NCBI GenBank assembly: GCA_030671915.1 | Contig: DAOVHN010000168.1 | Coordinates: 1-6,028 of the forward strand | Direction of reading: 5' to 3' | Length of the DNA stretch: 6,028 bases | Origin: Pseudomonadota bacterium | GTDB lineage: Bacteria > Pseudomonadota > Alphaproteobacteria > UBA8366 > JADFVY01 | Shown here: piece after piece, positions 5,884-6,028 of the stretch | Position numbering within the stretch: position 1 is the first letter of the stretch | Layout: every line of letters begins with the position of its first letter | Notes under the pieces: generated by a model | The model's database searches: none | What the model was told of the DNA's origin: nothing | What the model saw: the letters and a program-made list of their open reading frames with translations, nothing else | Position numbers and translations under genes: made by a program

Positions 5884-6028
5884 ATGCGTATTTGTCATTT
5901 GGCGGCGCTTTTATGCCTGTCTCTCCTGTTGGCCGCAGGGCCGGCTCACGCCAAGGAAATCAAGTTGGAGCCGCAAGCGGTGCTGGGCGGCAAGCTTGTC
6001 CTGTTGGTGCCCGCGAGTTTCGAGGAAA
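5884..6028 (+). CDS. Exported protein with Sec signal peptide (partial, N-terminal 48 codons)
   Basis: The first 48 residues of a protein cut by the right edge. MRICH is followed by a hydrophobic core rich in Leu and Ala (6-18) and AGPAHA, giving a standard signal-peptidase I site after Ala23 (AHA, then KE). The mature part begins KEIKLEPQAVLGGKLVLLVPASFEE. Cys11 lies inside the hydrophobic core rather than in a lipobox, so a lipoprotein is unlikely. The product is thus expected in the periplasm or outside the cell. The LVLLVPASFEE segment hints at a small secreted domain of the kind that starts with a hydrophobic strand then P-x-x-F, but the visible part is too short to assign a family. A good ribosome site supports the start. 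It is separated from hslU by 193 bases and probably has its own promoter. Confidence 0.75.
   Translation, partial: MRICHLAALLCLSLLLAAGPAHAKEIKLEPQAVLGGKLVLLVPASFEE

Overview
The window looks like the chromosome of an alphaproteobacterium, possibly of the Rhodospirillales type. It is GC-rich, it carries a monofunctional HisB, and a his cluster (hisB-hisH-...-hisA) is transcribed away from a heat-shock protease operon (hslV-hslU). This back-to-back his/hsl arrangement is, to my knowledge, common in Alphaproteobacteria. The lineage is inferred from gene order and protein character only.

Left part (1-2274, minus strand): a tightly packed histidine operon read as hisB, hisH, a GNAT-family acetyltransferase, then hisA, which runs off the left edge. 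Each of the three junctions is a 4-base ATGA overlap, where the start of one gene shares bases with the TGA stop of the gene before. This implies one mRNA with translational coupling. HisB makes imidazole-acetol phosphate, HisH supplies ammonia for the HisF cyclase (not in the window), and HisA isomerises ProFAR to PRFAR. The acetyltransferase is not a histidine enzyme, yet it is fully built into the operon.

Middle part (2275-3843): a gene of the RhuM family (virulence-associated, function unknown) lies on the plus strand between the two ancestral operons. Its base composition is much lower in G+C (about 47% by hand count of a 300-base sample) than its neighbours, so it is probably an acquired gene in the his/hsl divergent spacer. 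It has its own plausible promoter and Shine-Dalgarno site, probably starts at a TTG, and contains a striking near-perfect 25-base palindrome in its coding region.

Right part (3756-5690, plus strand): hslV (peptidase) and hslU (AAA+ unfoldase), again joined by an ATGA overlap, form the HslVU ATP-dependent protease. A sigma-32-like promoter candidate precedes hslV, with a 7-bp hairpin placed almost exactly at the expected 5' end of the mRNA. After a 193-base spacer, the start of a gene for an exported protein with a Sec signal peptide begins at 5884 and leaves the window.

No RNA gene, CRISPR array, transposase, integrase or clear intrinsic terminator was seen. Most of the window is ordinary core metabolism. 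The points most worth a second look are the RhuM insertion and its internal palindrome, the acetyltransferase embedded in the his operon, and the hslV leader hairpin.
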